Shown one piece after another: positions 30,461 through 39,223 of a stretch of DNA of 64,000 nt. The DNA lies in contig CP030868.2 of the NCBI GenBank assembly GCA_004010835.2, forward strand, positions 186,001 through 250,000. The letters run 5' to 3'. Made by a program: the position numbers and the translations under genes. Below the pieces are notes generated by a model that was given only the letters and a program-made list of their open reading frames with translations, ran no database searches and was not told the origin of the DNA. Each line of letters starts with the position of its first letter. Position 1 is the first letter of the stretch. This stretch comes from Oenococcus sp. UCMA 16435 (GTDB taxonomy: Bacteria > Bacillota > Bacilli > Lactobacillales > Lactobacillaceae).

Positions 30461-31087
30461 ATGTATACAGTAATTTTTCGAATTATTCAGGTAATTCGTT
30501 GGCTAATCAATGGAAAAACTCATGTATATGGACAAGAGAATATTCCTAAAAACACACAATTCATTTTGATCGCTCCCCATCGTACTTGGTGGGATCCACT
30601 TTGGTTTGCAATGACTTTGCTGCCAAGACAATTTATTATTATGGCAAAAAAAGAATTGTATAAAAACAAAGTTTTTGGATGGGCTTTAAAAAAAATCGGT
30701 GTTTTCCCGGTTGACCGTAATCACCCAGGACCATCCGCAATTAAAATTCCAGTTAAAGAATTAAGGAGCGGGACACGCAATTTCATGATTTTTCCTTCTG
30801 GTTCTCGTCACTCTTCAAAATTAGAAGGTGGGGCTGTTTTAATTGCTAAAATGTCCGGCAGAAGCCTTTTACCAGTCGTTTACCAAGGACCATTAAAATT
30901 CATAGGTCTTTTCCGTCGTGGATCAACAAGTGTTGCTTTCGGACCAATGATTCCCGTTCCCAAAAAGGCTGATGAAAAAGAAATAATAATTAGTATGCAA
31001 AAAGCTTTTTCCGATTTGGACAAAAAAATTAATAAAAACTGGGTATATATTGATCCTCATCCCAAAAAAACAAATCAAGACAAATAA
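30461..31087 (+). CDS. plsC: 1-acyl-sn-glycerol-3-phosphate acyltransferase
   Basis: Membrane-associated acyltransferase making phosphatidate from lysophosphatidate. About 208 residues. Motif I is HRTWWD (the HX4D catalytic pair). Motif III reads FPSGSRHS where FPEGTR is usual, so the conserved Glu is Ser; this variant is known in some PlsC homologues. I start at ATG 30461 (ATG 30452 is three codons upstream); the frame runs further up, but that part is antisense to the methyltransferase gene. A TATAAT at 30448-30453 lies directly before the start, so the message may be leaderless. Divergent from the TrmN6 gene. Confidence 0.88.
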   Translation: MYTVIFRIIQVIRWLINGKTHVYGQENIPKNTQFILIAPHRTWWDPLWFAMTLLPRQFIIMAKKELYKNKVFGWALKKIGVFPVDRNHPGPSAIKIPVKELRSGTRNFMIFPSGSRHSSKLEGGAVLIAKMSGRSLLPVVYQGPLKFIGLFRRGSTSVAFGPMIPVPKKADEKEIIISMQKAFSDLDKKINKNWVYIDPHPKKTNQDK

Positions 31088-31114
31088 AAAAACAGATCAT
31101 TTGATCTGTTTTTT
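31086..31114. terminator. Bidirectional terminator between plsC and yneF
   Basis: Inverted repeat AAAAAACAGATCA / TGATCTGTTTTTT with a very short loop, between convergent genes; U-runs are formed in both directions. Confidence 0.85.
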
Positions 31115-31319
31115 AATAATTCTTTTTCATTTGTGCCATCATTTGATTAATTTGTTTCTGACTCAAGTTGCGGCCCATTGAAGCACCAATCTGCTTAAGC
31201 ATTTGCTCGTTAATCGGAGGATTCTTCTTCAAATAACTCTTTAATGTAAAACGAGAAATAACCATCCCTGCCGCCAAACCAATGACGAGGCCGATTAATA
31301 GAAACCATATCCAGCTCAT
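31113..31319 (-). CDS. YneF family membrane protein
   Basis: 68 residues: one N-terminal membrane helix (WIWFLLIGLVIGLAAGMVIS) and a conserved cytoplasmic tail NPPINEQMLKQIGASMGRNLSQKQINQMM typical of the YneF/UPF0154 family. Function unknown. It follows the DUF896 gene by 2 nt; the same pair is often near lexA in Firmicutes. Confidence 0.9.
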   Translation of the reverse strand: MSWIWFLLIGLVIGLAAGMVISRFTLKSYLKKNPPINEQMLKQIGASMGRNLSQKQINQMMAQMKKNY

Positions 31320-31321
31320 AT

Positions 31322-31627
31322 CTATCGCAATCCTTTCTTTTTTTGAATATCGATTACTTTTTTAGGAGTAACTTCTTTACCATTTTTATCGAAAACCTGT
31401 AACATTTCAACCTGTGAACGAAAAGTTTTACGGAAATTTTCCAAAAACTTCTCACGTAAACGTTTCTGCTCCTCTTTTTCCGCTTCAGTAAGACCTTCCG
31501 AAGTTTTTTGTTTAGCAGCCAATTCGTTGATTCGAGCCCGCAAAGCCTCATTTTTTGCTTGTTCATCTTCATCAACAACAAATTTAGGCTCTTTATGTTC
31601 TTTTTCCGATCGTGAATTATCAGCCAT
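31322..31627 (-). CDS. DUF896 / UPF0291 (YnzC-like) protein
   Basis: 101 residues. The core RINELAAKQKTSEGLTEAEK followed by QKRLREKFLENFRKTFRSQ is the DUF896 domain, here with an acidic N-terminal extension. In Bacillus the homologue YnzC lies beside lexA/sosA genes and is LexA-linked. Here the gene diverges from lexA across a 130-bp region with a LexA box, so it may also be SOS-controlled. Confidence 0.88.
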   Translation of the reverse strand: MADNSRSEKEHKEPKFVVDEDEQAKNEALRARINELAAKQKTSEGLTEAEKEEQKRLREKFLENFRKTFRSQVEMLQVFDKNGKEVTPKKVIDIQKKKGLR

Positions 31628-31682
31628 TGGAATTCTCCCTACTTGTATTATACAAAAGTTTTTGCGTTTTTATTAAATTTTA

Positions 31683-31722
31683 CGAACATGTGTTTGTTAT
31701 ACAGCTTATCTTCCGCTATAAT
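31683..31722 (+). promoter_or_regulatory. LexA box (SOS operator) and lexA promoter
   Basis: CGAACATGTGTTTG at 31683-31696 matches the Gram-positive LexA/DinR operator CGAAC-N4-GTTYG. It overlaps a -35 like TTGTTA (31694-31699), which is 17 nt from a perfect TATAAT (31717-31722). LexA bound here would block RNA polymerase, giving autoregulation. Confidence 0.85.
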
Positions 31723-31757
31723 TGCATATAGCAATAAGTTAGTGGAAAGGCTCGGCG

Positions 31758-32396
31758 ATGGCAGAGACAAAGCAACTCGGAATTCTCCGTTTTATTTACG
31801 AAAAACAAAATGAAAAAGGTTACCCTCCAACCGTACGTGAGATTGGAGAAGCAGTCGGCTTATCATCAACATCAACTGTTCACGGTCACATTGATCGTTT
31901 AGAAAAACATGGCCTTTTGCATAAAGATCCGACAAAACCACGGGCAATTGAGATTACCGAAAAGGGTTTACGAGCCTTGGGAGTTCCGGAAACACCCGGT
32001 AAAGTTCCAATCATTGGTCTGGTCACCGCTGGAATGCCTATTCTAGCAGTTGAACAAGCTGCAACTGAATTTTTACCAATTCCTTCCGACCTCGAGCGTT
32101 TCGACGGAGATCTTTTCGTTCTTCGAGTTTCTGGAACTTCGATGATTAATATTGGTGTTTTAGACGGCGACATGGTTTTCGTACGTAAACAAGATTATGC
32201 TGACAATGGTGATATCGTCGTTGCAATGACAACTGATTTCGGCAATGGTGAGGGTGAAGCAACCGTTAAGCGCTTTTTCAAAGAAAGCGGACATTATCGA
32301 TTACAACCTGAAAATGATACGATGGCACCAATCATCGTTCAAAGCGTTTCAATCCTTGGAAAGGTTGTTGGCTTATATCGAAACTCTATTTATTGA
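31758..32396 (+). CDS. lexA: SOS response repressor LexA
   Basis: Transcriptional repressor of the SOS regulon that cleaves itself when RecA is activated. 212 residues: N-terminal winged-helix DNA-binding domain ([24 protein letters not shown]), cleavage site Ala91-Gly92 in LVTAGMP, catalytic Ser128 (VSGTSM) and Lys171 (ATVKRF). Ribosome site GGAAAGG upstream of ATG 31758. Preceded by its own operator and followed by a long terminator hairpin that includes the stop codon. Confidence 0.96.
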   Translation: MAETKQLGILRFIYEKQNEKGYPPTVREIGEAVGLSSTSTVHGHIDRLEKHGLLHKDPTKPRAIEITEKGLRALGVPETPGKVPIIGLVTAGMPILAVEQAATEFLPIPSDLERFDGDLFVLRVSGTSMINIGVLDGDMVFVRKQDYADNGDIVVAMTTDFGNGEGEATVKRFFKESGHYRLQPENDTMAPIIVQSVSILGKVVGLYRNSIY

Positions 32397-32427
32397 GAAA
32401 ATCGATTTTCTCAATAAATAGAGTTTT
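32381..32427 (+). terminator. Long terminator hairpin at the end of lexA
   Basis: Near-perfect inverted repeat: AACTCTATTTATTGAGAA ... TTCTCAATAAATAGAGTT with a centre at ATCGAT, about 21 bp, followed by six T. The left arm covers the lexA stop codon. Confidence 0.85.
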
Positions 32428-32480
32428 TTATAACAGATTTTTGCCAGCCAATAGTTAACTCAATTGAACAATTTTTTATT

Positions 32481-32924
32481 TTAGACAACTTTCCCTTTGT
32501 AGGGAATTTTTTTCATAGTTTCAAAATCATATTGAGCTATTTCTTCGGCATTAGTCATATAAGCGTGTACTGGTACGGAAAACATCAGGTTAAGAATTGG
32601 TTCTTTTTCTTGAAAAATTAAAATTGGCGTTCCTTTTTTTACGGCATAACCGATTTCCATTGCAGTTCCGGAATCAACGTTTTGGCCTTCAAAATCCACC
32701 ACTGCAACAATTGCATCAGCTGCTTCAACGGCTTTAATATCGCTATTATAAGTTGATATCTGCCATTCATGAGTACCGAATTTTAACTCTTCGTGCTGAT
32801 GCAATCGAGGATCGTAATAATCCGAAACAGTCAAATTATTTTCCAAAGCTCTTTCAATCTTTTCAACTCTCGCAATTTGTTCATCATCAAAGAACGGACT
32901 TGCCAAATAGATATTTTTTGCCAT
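32481..32924 (-). CDS. Nucleoside 2-deoxyribosyltransferase
   Basis: Purine/pyrimidine salvage enzyme that swaps the base of 2-deoxynucleosides, well known in lactobacilli. About 147 residues. The N-terminal YLASPFFDDEQ and the catalytic DSGTAMEIGYA segment (Glu in MEIGYA as the likely nucleophile) are family marks, followed by NLMFSVPVHAYM. I start at ATG 32924, with GAGG 5 nt upstream, rather than at the GTG two codons earlier. Probably monocistronic. Confidence 0.9.
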   Translation of the reverse strand: MAKNIYLASPFFDDEQIARVEKIERALENNLTVSDYYDPRLHQHEELKFGTHEWQISTYNSDIKAVEAADAIVAVVDFEGQNVDSGTAMEIGYAVKKGTPILIFQEKEPILNLMFSVPVHAYMTNAEEIAQYDFETMKKIPYKGKVV

Positions 32925-32981
32925 ATTCACCTCGCAAGTATCTTATCAAAAGTCAAAATTTTAATCTTAGTGATTGGATAA

Positions 32982-34151
32982 TTAAAAATTATCTTCATAG
33001 ATTCGTTTATGGTCCTTTATTTTCGTTAATTGAAAACGTGCCAAATCATATGAATTGATGAGCTCATGATCATTACTATCTTCAGGAAATGTTCGGAAAA
33101 GCTTTTCGTATTCATCTACTGAAACTTTTTGGCGTGAAGCGATCATAACAGAAGGATCACCTAGAATAGCTTTTTGATAATTATCAATTAGTGAAAGGGA
33201 GAAAAGTTCCCCTTCTGCTCCGCTACCATAAGAAAACATTGCAATTTTGTCATTCTGCTTAAAAATACTTTTTTTAAGTAACGATATTAAGCTCAAATAA
33301 AGCGATCCAGTGTATAAATTCCCGACCTGCCGATTATAAACTTGACCAGCCAATCGGTTTTTTTCCAATTGATTTTTTTGAGGCTCACTAATTAGATTAG
33401 AAATTTGATCAAGCGCTTTTTTCCCCATTTTCGTAAAAGGCAGGTGAAAAACCAGAGCTGCATAGTCCGAGATCTTTTTTGAATTTTTTTGAGAATAATT
33501 TTGCCATATCTCGTAAAAAAACTTTTCATATATTTCCTGACTTAATTTTCCGAAAACTAATGCATCACTTTGATCAAGTGGTCGCCAAAAATCCATTAAA
33601 TCTTCTGATTGAAAAACAGAATCCCAGTTATAGCTTGCAAGCCTTGGCCGAGAACTAACAATCATCGCAACCGCACCCGCCCCTTGTGTTACCTCACCGG
33701 CACTTTTTAGACCATACCTTGCTATATCAGATGCCACAACAAGTACACGTTTATCAGGATGCAGTCTAACGTAATCAAAAGCGGTCATCAGAGCAAATGT
33801 GCCTCCATAACACGCTTGCTTAATTTCAATAGTCCGCAAATTCTTTTTTAAACTAAGTAATTTTTGTAAATAAACCGCTCCAGATTTTGAATTATCGATT
33901 CCTGATTCGCTGGCGAACAAAATCTCATCAATCGAATTTAAATAGTTGGCAGATTTTTGATCAAGAAGAGTCCATGCAGCATTAGCAGCCATCGAGACTG
34001 AATCCTGTGAAGGTGGAACAACACTTTGCCTCTCTTGACCGATTCCTATCAAATATTTGTTCGGATCCACTCCACGCCTTTGAGCAAGTTCGGCCAGATC
34101 TAGATAAAGATTCGGTGTAAAAAAAGATATTTGATCAATTCCAATTTCCAT
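32982..34151 (-). CDS. mvaS: Hydroxymethylglutaryl-CoA synthase
   Basis: Condenses acetyl-CoA and acetoacetyl-CoA to HMG-CoA, the first committed step of the mevalonate route to isoprenoids. 389 residues. Catalytic triad visible: Glu82 (FASESGID), Cys114 (KQACYGGTFA) and His236 (VFHLPFTKMGKKA). Lone gene, consistent with lactic acid bacteria using mevalonate rather than the DXP pathway. It supplies precursors for UppS encoded elsewhere in this window. Confidence 0.95.
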   Translation of the reverse strand: MEIGIDQISFFTPNLYLDLAELAQRRGVDPNKYLIGIGQERQSVVPPSQDSVSMAANAAWTLLDQKSANYLNSIDEILFASESGIDNSKSGAVYLQKLLSLKKNLRTIEIKQACYGGTFALMTAFDYVRLHPDKRVLVVASDIARYGLKSAGEVTQGAGAVAMIVSSRPRLASYNWDSVFQSEDLMDFWRPLDQSDALVFGKLSQEIYEKFFYEIWQNYSQKNSKKISDYAALVFHLPFTKMGKKALDQISNLISEPQKNQLEKNRLAGQVYNRQVGNLYTGSLYLSLISLLKKSIFKQNDKIAMFSYGSGAEGELFSLSLIDNYQKAILGDPSVMIASRQKVSVDEYEKLFRTFPEDSNDHELINSYDLARFQLTKIKDHKRIYEDNF

Positions 34152-34289
34152 GGACTTAATTATAATCTGAATTAACTAAGGTATTCTGATATTTAAAAAT
34201 TATGTCTGTTCCATTAGAGATTTTTCATTTAATTTATTTAATAAAACATTTTCTCGTAAATTTGTGTAGGAAAAAAACTCGATTTTTGC

Positions 34290-34295
34290 TAGAAT
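34290..34295 (+). promoter_or_regulatory. Likely -10 box of the tRNA-Ser promoter
   Basis: TGC-TAGAAT, an extended -10, lies 13 nt before the tRNA. No clear -35 box is found at normal spacing. Confidence 0.4.
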
Positions 34296-34308
34296 TGTTC
34301 TGTAGCTT

Positions 34309-34397
34309 GGAGACATGGCAGAGTGGTAATGCAGCGGACTCGAAATCCGCCGAACCGATGTAGAATCGGCGCCGGGGTTCGAATCCCCGTGTCTCCT
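34309..34397 (+). tRNA. tRNA-Ser (anticodon CGA)
   Basis: Class II tRNA of 89 nt: acceptor GGAGACA/TGTCTCC, D arm with GCAGAGTGGTAATGC, anticodon arm GGACT-CGA-AATCC reading UCG, a long variable arm (CCGAACCGATG...CGGCG) diagnostic of Ser, and T arm with GGTTCGAATCC. CCA is not encoded. The discriminator base appears to be T, unusual for serine. A protein gene starts 2 nt after its end. Confidence 0.95.
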
Positions 34398-34399
34398 TC

Positions 34400-35245
34400 A
34401 TGAAAAATCGTAGGGAAACATTATTGGAATCGTCATTAATTCTTTTAGCGACGATTTTTTCATTGGTTTGCGGTTCAATTTTTGCAATGTTAATCCTGTC
34501 ATTCGCATTTATTGGCCCAAACTTTTTTTTAAGTCTTTCGACAACTAAATACCAGTCATTGATAGAAAATCATTTTTTTCTAAGCTGGCTCGCAATTCTT
34601 GGCGAAGGATTAGCTTTTTTATTTATTTGGTTATTCAACCATTTTGTTTTCAAAGTTAAAGTAACTTTTTTTAACAAAAAATTCTTCAAGGCGCTTGCAC
34701 TCGGATCACCGGTTGTCATCTTCATAGGGATAAACCTTGATGTTTACTTATCAAAAAAAACTAGTATTTCCCTTTTCAATCTTTTTACAGCAGCGAGCGT
34801 ATCACTTTTAGTAGGAATTTTCGAAGAATATGCAGCACGCGGAATGATCATTGGAAAATTAGAGCAGAGTGCAGTTAAAAACTTTACTTTTTTCGTAAAT
34901 GTTATTATCTCTGCAGTTTTTTTCTCGGCACTACATTTAATCAATCTATTCTCCGCTAGTCTGGAAATCACAAGTGTTCAAATTATTTATACAAGTGCTT
35001 TAGGAATTCTGTTTGGACTGGTTTATCTAGTAACTAAAAACCTAAGTGCAACAATTATTTTCCACACACTAATAGATTTTATTGCCTTTTTGGCAGAACC
35101 AAAAGCAATTTTCGGACTCGGCCGGCCAACTGTTAACTCGATCGATTTCATTTTTAACCTAATAATATTGATTATTTTCTTTTTATACGCAAGATTGGTC
35201 CTTAAAAAAATTGATTTAAAACAGTTGCAAAAAAATTGGAACTAA
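34400..35245 (+). CDS. CPBP family intramembrane metalloprotease
   Basis: Polytopic membrane protein of 281 residues with about eight helices. The Abi/CPBP (CaaX protease-like) motifs are intact: FEEYAARGMI (EExxxR), FFSALHLIN (FxxxH) and IIFHTLIDF (HxxxD). Members process peptides or give bacteriocin immunity; the target here is unknown. ATG 34400 lies 2 nt after tRNA-Ser with no ribosome site, so it is probably co-transcribed with the tRNA; a later internal start is possible. It overlaps convergent holA by 4 nt. Confidence 0.85.
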   Translation: MKNRRETLLESSLILLATIFSLVCGSIFAMLILSFAFIGPNFFLSLSTTKYQSLIENHFFLSWLAILGEGLAFLFIWLFNHFVFKVKVTFFNKKFFKALALGSPVVIFIGINLDVYLSKKTSISLFNLFTAASVSLLVGIFEEYAARGMIIGKLEQSAVKNFTFFVNVIISAVFFSALHLINLFSASLEITSVQIIYTSALGILFGLVYLVTKNLSATIIFHTLIDFIAFLAEPKAIFGLGRPTVNSIDFIFNLIILIIFFLYARLVLKKIDLKQLQKNWN

Positions 35246-36237
35246 ACATTCTTAGACAGAAATATTTCAAAAAGCATTTTTGGGTCAAGTCTCGTTGACT
35301 TAAGTTTCAATTCGATATCCGACAAATTCAAAAAACTATTACTTAACTCACTATAAGTCTTCAAACTAGCTTCCTGATTAGCCAGTTTAGCTCGATAGGG
35401 ATGAATACGGAGCAATCGAGATAAATTTTGGTCATTCAACTTTAAAGATTTAGCCTGAAGAAGCAAACGATATTGTGATTGCAATAAAGCATTAATTCTA
35501 ATTGGTGCCTCACCACGATCAATTAGATCTTCATAAATTTTGATAACCTTTTCCGGTTTTTTTTGATTAATTGCTTCAATTAAATCAAAAGCCGATTCTG
35601 TAGATTCTGGAGCAATTAAGAAATCAATAGATTGATTATCAATTAAGTGGCTTTGGCCATAGAGAAGAAGTTTGTCAAGATTATTGACAATTAAACGCAA
35701 ATTGAACGCCAATCTTCGAAAATAATAGTTCAGTACTGTATCTTCGACCGAAATATCCGCAGCAGAAAAACGTCTTTTAACAATTTGCAGTATTTGTCGT
35801 TCATTAAGTGGCTTAAAATCCACATTTTCAGCTGTTTTGATTAAATTCTTAACGGTTTTTTTTCTCTTATCAAGAGTTAAATTAACAGCATTGATGATTA
35901 AGCTATTTTCGCTCTCTGGACTACTTAAATATTTTAGTAGTAAATTCTCCTCGTTTTTTTCCAAACTATTTTTAGCTGTCAAAAAAAGCGGATTCTCGAC
36001 TATAACAATACGTCTACTGGCATTAAAAGAGAGTGTTGAGATATCAGCCAATACTTCTTTGACACTTTCGTTTTCTGTATTTGCTTTAACAAAATCCCAA
36101 GCTCGAAAATTTTCATCAATTGAATTTTCAAGTAAATTAGAAGATTGCTCCGTCAAAAAATCTTCTGTTCCCGTAAAAAAAATCAAAGCTGGCAATTGTT
36201 TATTTTTAATTTGTTTTTTAAAATCACTTGGAGTCAT
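35242..36237 (-). CDS. holA: DNA polymerase III subunit delta HolA
   Basis: Clamp-loader delta subunit that opens the beta ring. 331 residues; starts MTPSDFKKQIKNKQLPALIFFTGTEDFLTEQ, an AAA+ like fold without a functional P-loop, as usual for delta, and ends in the helical collar domain. Divergent in sequence, but identity is supported by position after comEA-comEC, the standard arrangement. Its start overlaps the comEC end by 14 nt. Confidence 0.9.
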   Translation of the reverse strand: MTPSDFKKQIKNKQLPALIFFTGTEDFLTEQSSNLLENSIDENFRAWDFVKANTENESVKEVLADISTLSFNASRRIVIVENPLFLTAKNSLEKNEENLLLKYLSSPESENSLIINAVNLTLDKRKKTVKNLIKTAENVDFKPLNERQILQIVKRRFSAADISVEDTVLNYYFRRLAFNLRLIVNNLDKLLLYGQSHLIDNQSIDFLIAPESTESAFDLIEAINQKKPEKVIKIYEDLIDRGEAPIRINALLQSQYRLLLQAKSLKLNDQNLSRLLRIHPYRAKLANQEASLKTYSELSNSFLNLSDIELKLKSTRLDPKMLFEIFLSKNV

Positions 36238-38518
36238 CGAAATCCTTAGTAAAGGTCTGAAAATAACTTTTACCGTTATTATAAACGAAACGAATCATTC
36301 CATTTGTTTGAGTATTAAAAGCGCGAATATTCAACCTTGATATTGTTTCAAGAGTTTCTCTTTTCGGATGCCCGTAACGATTATGTCTGCCAGCGGAAAT
36401 AATTCCGTATTTAACCTGCCAATTGTTTAAAACGTTTATGTCGCTTGAAGTTTTTGAACCATGATGGCCAAATTTAAGTAAATCGATTTTGAGATTCGGA
36501 TACAAGGATTCAATCTCTCTTTCACCTTCCTGGGGTAGATCTCCAGTAGTCAAGACATTCAGATTACCTATTTTGGCAAATAATGCAATGGAATCCTCAT
36601 TAGCGGCAGAGCCGCTTTTAAAAGGGTGAAGAATTTGAAATGGAAAATTTTGAATTCGAACTTGATTTGTCACCTCGATAACGTTTGTTTTCCCTATATA
36701 TGGTTTAATTTCTCTTTTAAAAGAATTTGTTTTTGTCATGCCCAGTGGAACTATAAGATGTTTGATTTTAATTGAGGAAAATAAATATTTTGCATTACCA
36801 ACATGATCCATATCCCCGTGAGTTAAAAGCAAAAAATCCAAGTGATTGAGCCCTTTGGCTTGAAGATAATTTAGAATTACAGACTTTGCCTGATGTGAAC
36901 TTTTTTTGGAAATTTGCCATTCTTCCTGCGGCAAAGATACCTTTCCACCGGTATCAATTAGTACCTTTTTTCGATTTAAAGGTGTTCTTAACAGTAAGGA
37001 ATCACCTTGGCCAATATCAAATGCTGAAAACTCTCCGTCTATTGGAAAATGGATAAGGCAGAAGCTCGTTATAAAAGTTCCAACCACAATTGCTAAAGAG
37101 AAAATACGAATTTTTCTCCGTCGATCAAAAGATAACAAAATGAGGCAGACTAAGGGAATGACTAAGTAATCGTCAAGTTTACCAAAAATAATCTTACCCG
37201 GTAATCTTGAAATCATTTCTATTAAATCAGCAAACAAAGTTACCAAATAATTAATAAAATAAACCGGTTGAGTTCCAAATGGATGAAGAACAATTGCCAA
37301 ACCGATTAATGGCATAATGACCATTCCGAAGATAGGAATCGCAAAAAAATTAGCCGGCATACTTAAAAAATGCCAAGTAAACTTACTATTCAAAATAATC
37401 GGTATGGTTACCGAACTCATCAAGAGACCTTGTTTAAAAGGCTTTAAATGTCCAATAAACATCAAGGAAAAACTCAACAAGTAAGATAGTTGTCCTCCAA
37501 GATTAAGTAAAAGCATTGGTGAAAACAAAAGACCAACTATTAGAGAAAAAGACCAAACTTTTTCCTTTTCGATTCTCAAATTAAAATAACTCGCGAAAAG
37601 CGATAATTCAGCAGCAATAACTGGTCTTAGCAATGACTGAACGCTACCGGAAAAAATAAAAAAAAGAGGTATTAAAAGAGCAATTAATATTAAAGAAAAC
37701 TCTTTTGGAAAACATATTTTCTTGAAACTTTTCCTCAAAAAAACAAAGAAATAAGTCACTTGGAAACCAGAAATACTAAAAAGATGAACCAATCCCAAAT
37801 CACTAATACCAGGATACTGATCATAGAAACAGCCTTCAACATCACCAATTATCAAAGCCCTAGCATATTCAGCTAACGGACTTGGCATCGAATCCAAGTA
37901 ATCGATCAAAGATTTTCTAAAAAAATGAATTTTATCATTAATTTTTTCAAATAAAGTCAATGGATGCCATCTACAAATTTTGTCAAAACTGCTTAGATTT
38001 AGCTGATTTGTAATCGACTGCGTCAAAAAATAATTTCTTACATTAAATTGATTAAAATTAGTCGGTCTTTGAGGTTTCTTAATATCTCCTTTTACAAGGC
38101 AAAGAAGATTATCTCGATTATTTTCCCAAAATTTTTTTTCCTGTAAATTTTCAATTCTGGAGTAAATAATAATCTTTTGACGATCTGTTTCATCATAAGC
38201 TTTGGCCTTTAATTGGTCCCCGTCGACAGTAATCTCATCAGCGTAAATACGAACTTTTAATTGATAATTTTCTCGATTGGGAATTGTTTGAAGAAATAAA
38301 TTTTCTTGGAACTGCCAAAATCGAATCAGAAAAAAAGGACTAAAAACAAGGACTAAAAAAAATGCGATTTTAAACTTACTAAAGTAAATTCTAACTAACA
38401 GTAAAAGAACAAAAATAATTGTTAAGAATGAACAGCGAAAATAAAATCCACTCAGCGAAGCAAACAATAAACTAATTAGCAAGCAATCATTTCGGTCAAG
38501 CTTATTTAACAAAGACAT
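36224..38518 (-). CDS. comEC: ComEC/Rec2 family DNA internalisation channel
   Basis: Membrane channel for single-stranded DNA uptake in natural competence. 764 residues: N-terminal membrane and OB-fold region, central Competence domain (LGLVHLFSISGFQVTYFFVF), then a C-terminal metallo-beta-lactamase domain (AFDIGQGDSLLL, LTHGDMDHVG, FGHHGSKTS), thought to degrade the non-transported strand. It is full-length with intact motifs, so the gene is not visibly decayed. Overlaps comEA by 17 nt. Confidence 0.94.
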   Translation of the reverse strand: MSLLNKLDRNDCLLISLLFASLSGFYFRCSFLTIIFVLLLLVRIYFSKFKIAFFLVLVFSPFFLIRFWQFQENLFLQTIPNRENYQLKVRIYADEITVDGDQLKAKAYDETDRQKIIIYSRIENLQEKKFWENNRDNLLCLVKGDIKKPQRPTNFNQFNVRNYFLTQSITNQLNLSSFDKICRWHPLTLFEKINDKIHFFRKSLIDYLDSMPSPLAEYARALIIGDVEGCFYDQYPGISDLGLVHLFSISGFQVTYFFVFLRKSFKKICFPKEFSLILIALLIPLFFIFSGSVQSLLRPVIAAELSLFASYFNLRIEKEKVWSFSLIVGLLFSPMLLLNLGGQLSYLLSFSLMFIGHLKPFKQGLLMSSVTIPIILNSKFTWHFLSMPANFFAIPIFGMVIMPLIGLAIVLHPFGTQPVYFINYLVTLFADLIEMISRLPGKIIFGKLDDYLVIPLVCLILLSFDRRRKIRIFSLAIVVGTFITSFCLIHFPIDGEFSAFDIGQGDSLLLRTPLNRKKVLIDTGGKVSLPQEEWQISKKSSHQAKSVILNYLQAKGLNHLDFLLLTHGDMDHVGNAKYLFSSIKIKHLIVPLGMTKTNSFKREIKPYIGKTNVIEVTNQVRIQNFPFQILHPFKSGSAANEDSIALFAKIGNLNVLTTGDLPQEGEREIESLYPNLKIDLLKFGHHGSKTSSDINVLNNWQVKYGIISAGRHNRYGHPKRETLETISRLNIRAFNTQTNGMIRFVYNNGKSYFQTFTKDFDDSK

Positions 38519-39173
38519 AATCGCTTAATTTTTCAACCGTTTTGTCACCAAAACCAGAAATATTTTTTAAATCACTAATTGATTTAAATTTTCCATGCTC
38601 TTCGCGATATTTTACTATCTCTTCAGCTTTTTTCTCACCAATGCCACTGATTGTTTGTAAAGTTGTTAAATCGGCCGCATTGATATCAATTTGAGCTCGA
38701 GAAGGACTCGACATTGATGAAGCATTGCTGATAGCAGAATCCGTAAACTGTTCCGGAATTTTTTCACCTTTTTTTGGTACATAAATAACTTGTCCAGAAA
38801 CTATTTCTGCTGCCAAATTCATTTGACCTAAATCTGCATTAGCCTTCGCTCCACCTGACTTGTTGATTGCCGATATAACAATGTCGCCACTTTTGACCTT
38901 AACAACTTTTTCCTGTGCAACTTCACCTTTTACATCGACATAAAAATCAAGTTTTTCATTCTTCGATGGAGAACTAATACTTGAAGTAGCTAAATTGGAA
39001 TTATCTTTCAGGCTTGCAGTTGATGAAAATAAAACATTTTCTTCTTTCCCCGTTCTTTTGATCGAACTCATAATAAAAAATGAGATTACCAAGAAAAAAA
39101 CGGCACCAAAAATAAATAAGATTTTTGAGTTTATTTTTACTAATAAAAAAACTTTCGCTATTAAATCCCGCAT
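38502..39173 (-). CDS. comEA: ComEA family DNA-binding competence protein
   Basis: Membrane-anchored DNA receptor. 223 residues: N-terminal transmembrane helix (KILFIFGAVFFLVISFFI), a Ser-rich linker, an SLBB-like domain (VDVKGEVAQEKVVKVKSGD), and two helix-hairpin-helix motifs (LQTISGIGEKKAEEIVKY and NISGFGDKTVEKL). Upstream of comEC; comEB is absent. Confidence 0.94.
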   Translation of the reverse strand: MRDLIAKVFLLVKINSKILFIFGAVFFLVISFFIMSSIKRTGKEENVLFSSTASLKDNSNLATSSISSPSKNEKLDFYVDVKGEVAQEKVVKVKSGDIVISAINKSGGAKANADLGQMNLAAEIVSGQVIYVPKKGEKIPEQFTDSAISNASSMSSPSRAQIDINAADLTTLQTISGIGEKKAEEIVKYREEHGKFKSISDLKNISGFGDKTVEKLSDYVFVK

Positions 39174-39223
39174 ACTGTTTATTACGAAATTAGCAAAAGT
39201 TTTTAAAAAATCAAATCATTTTT

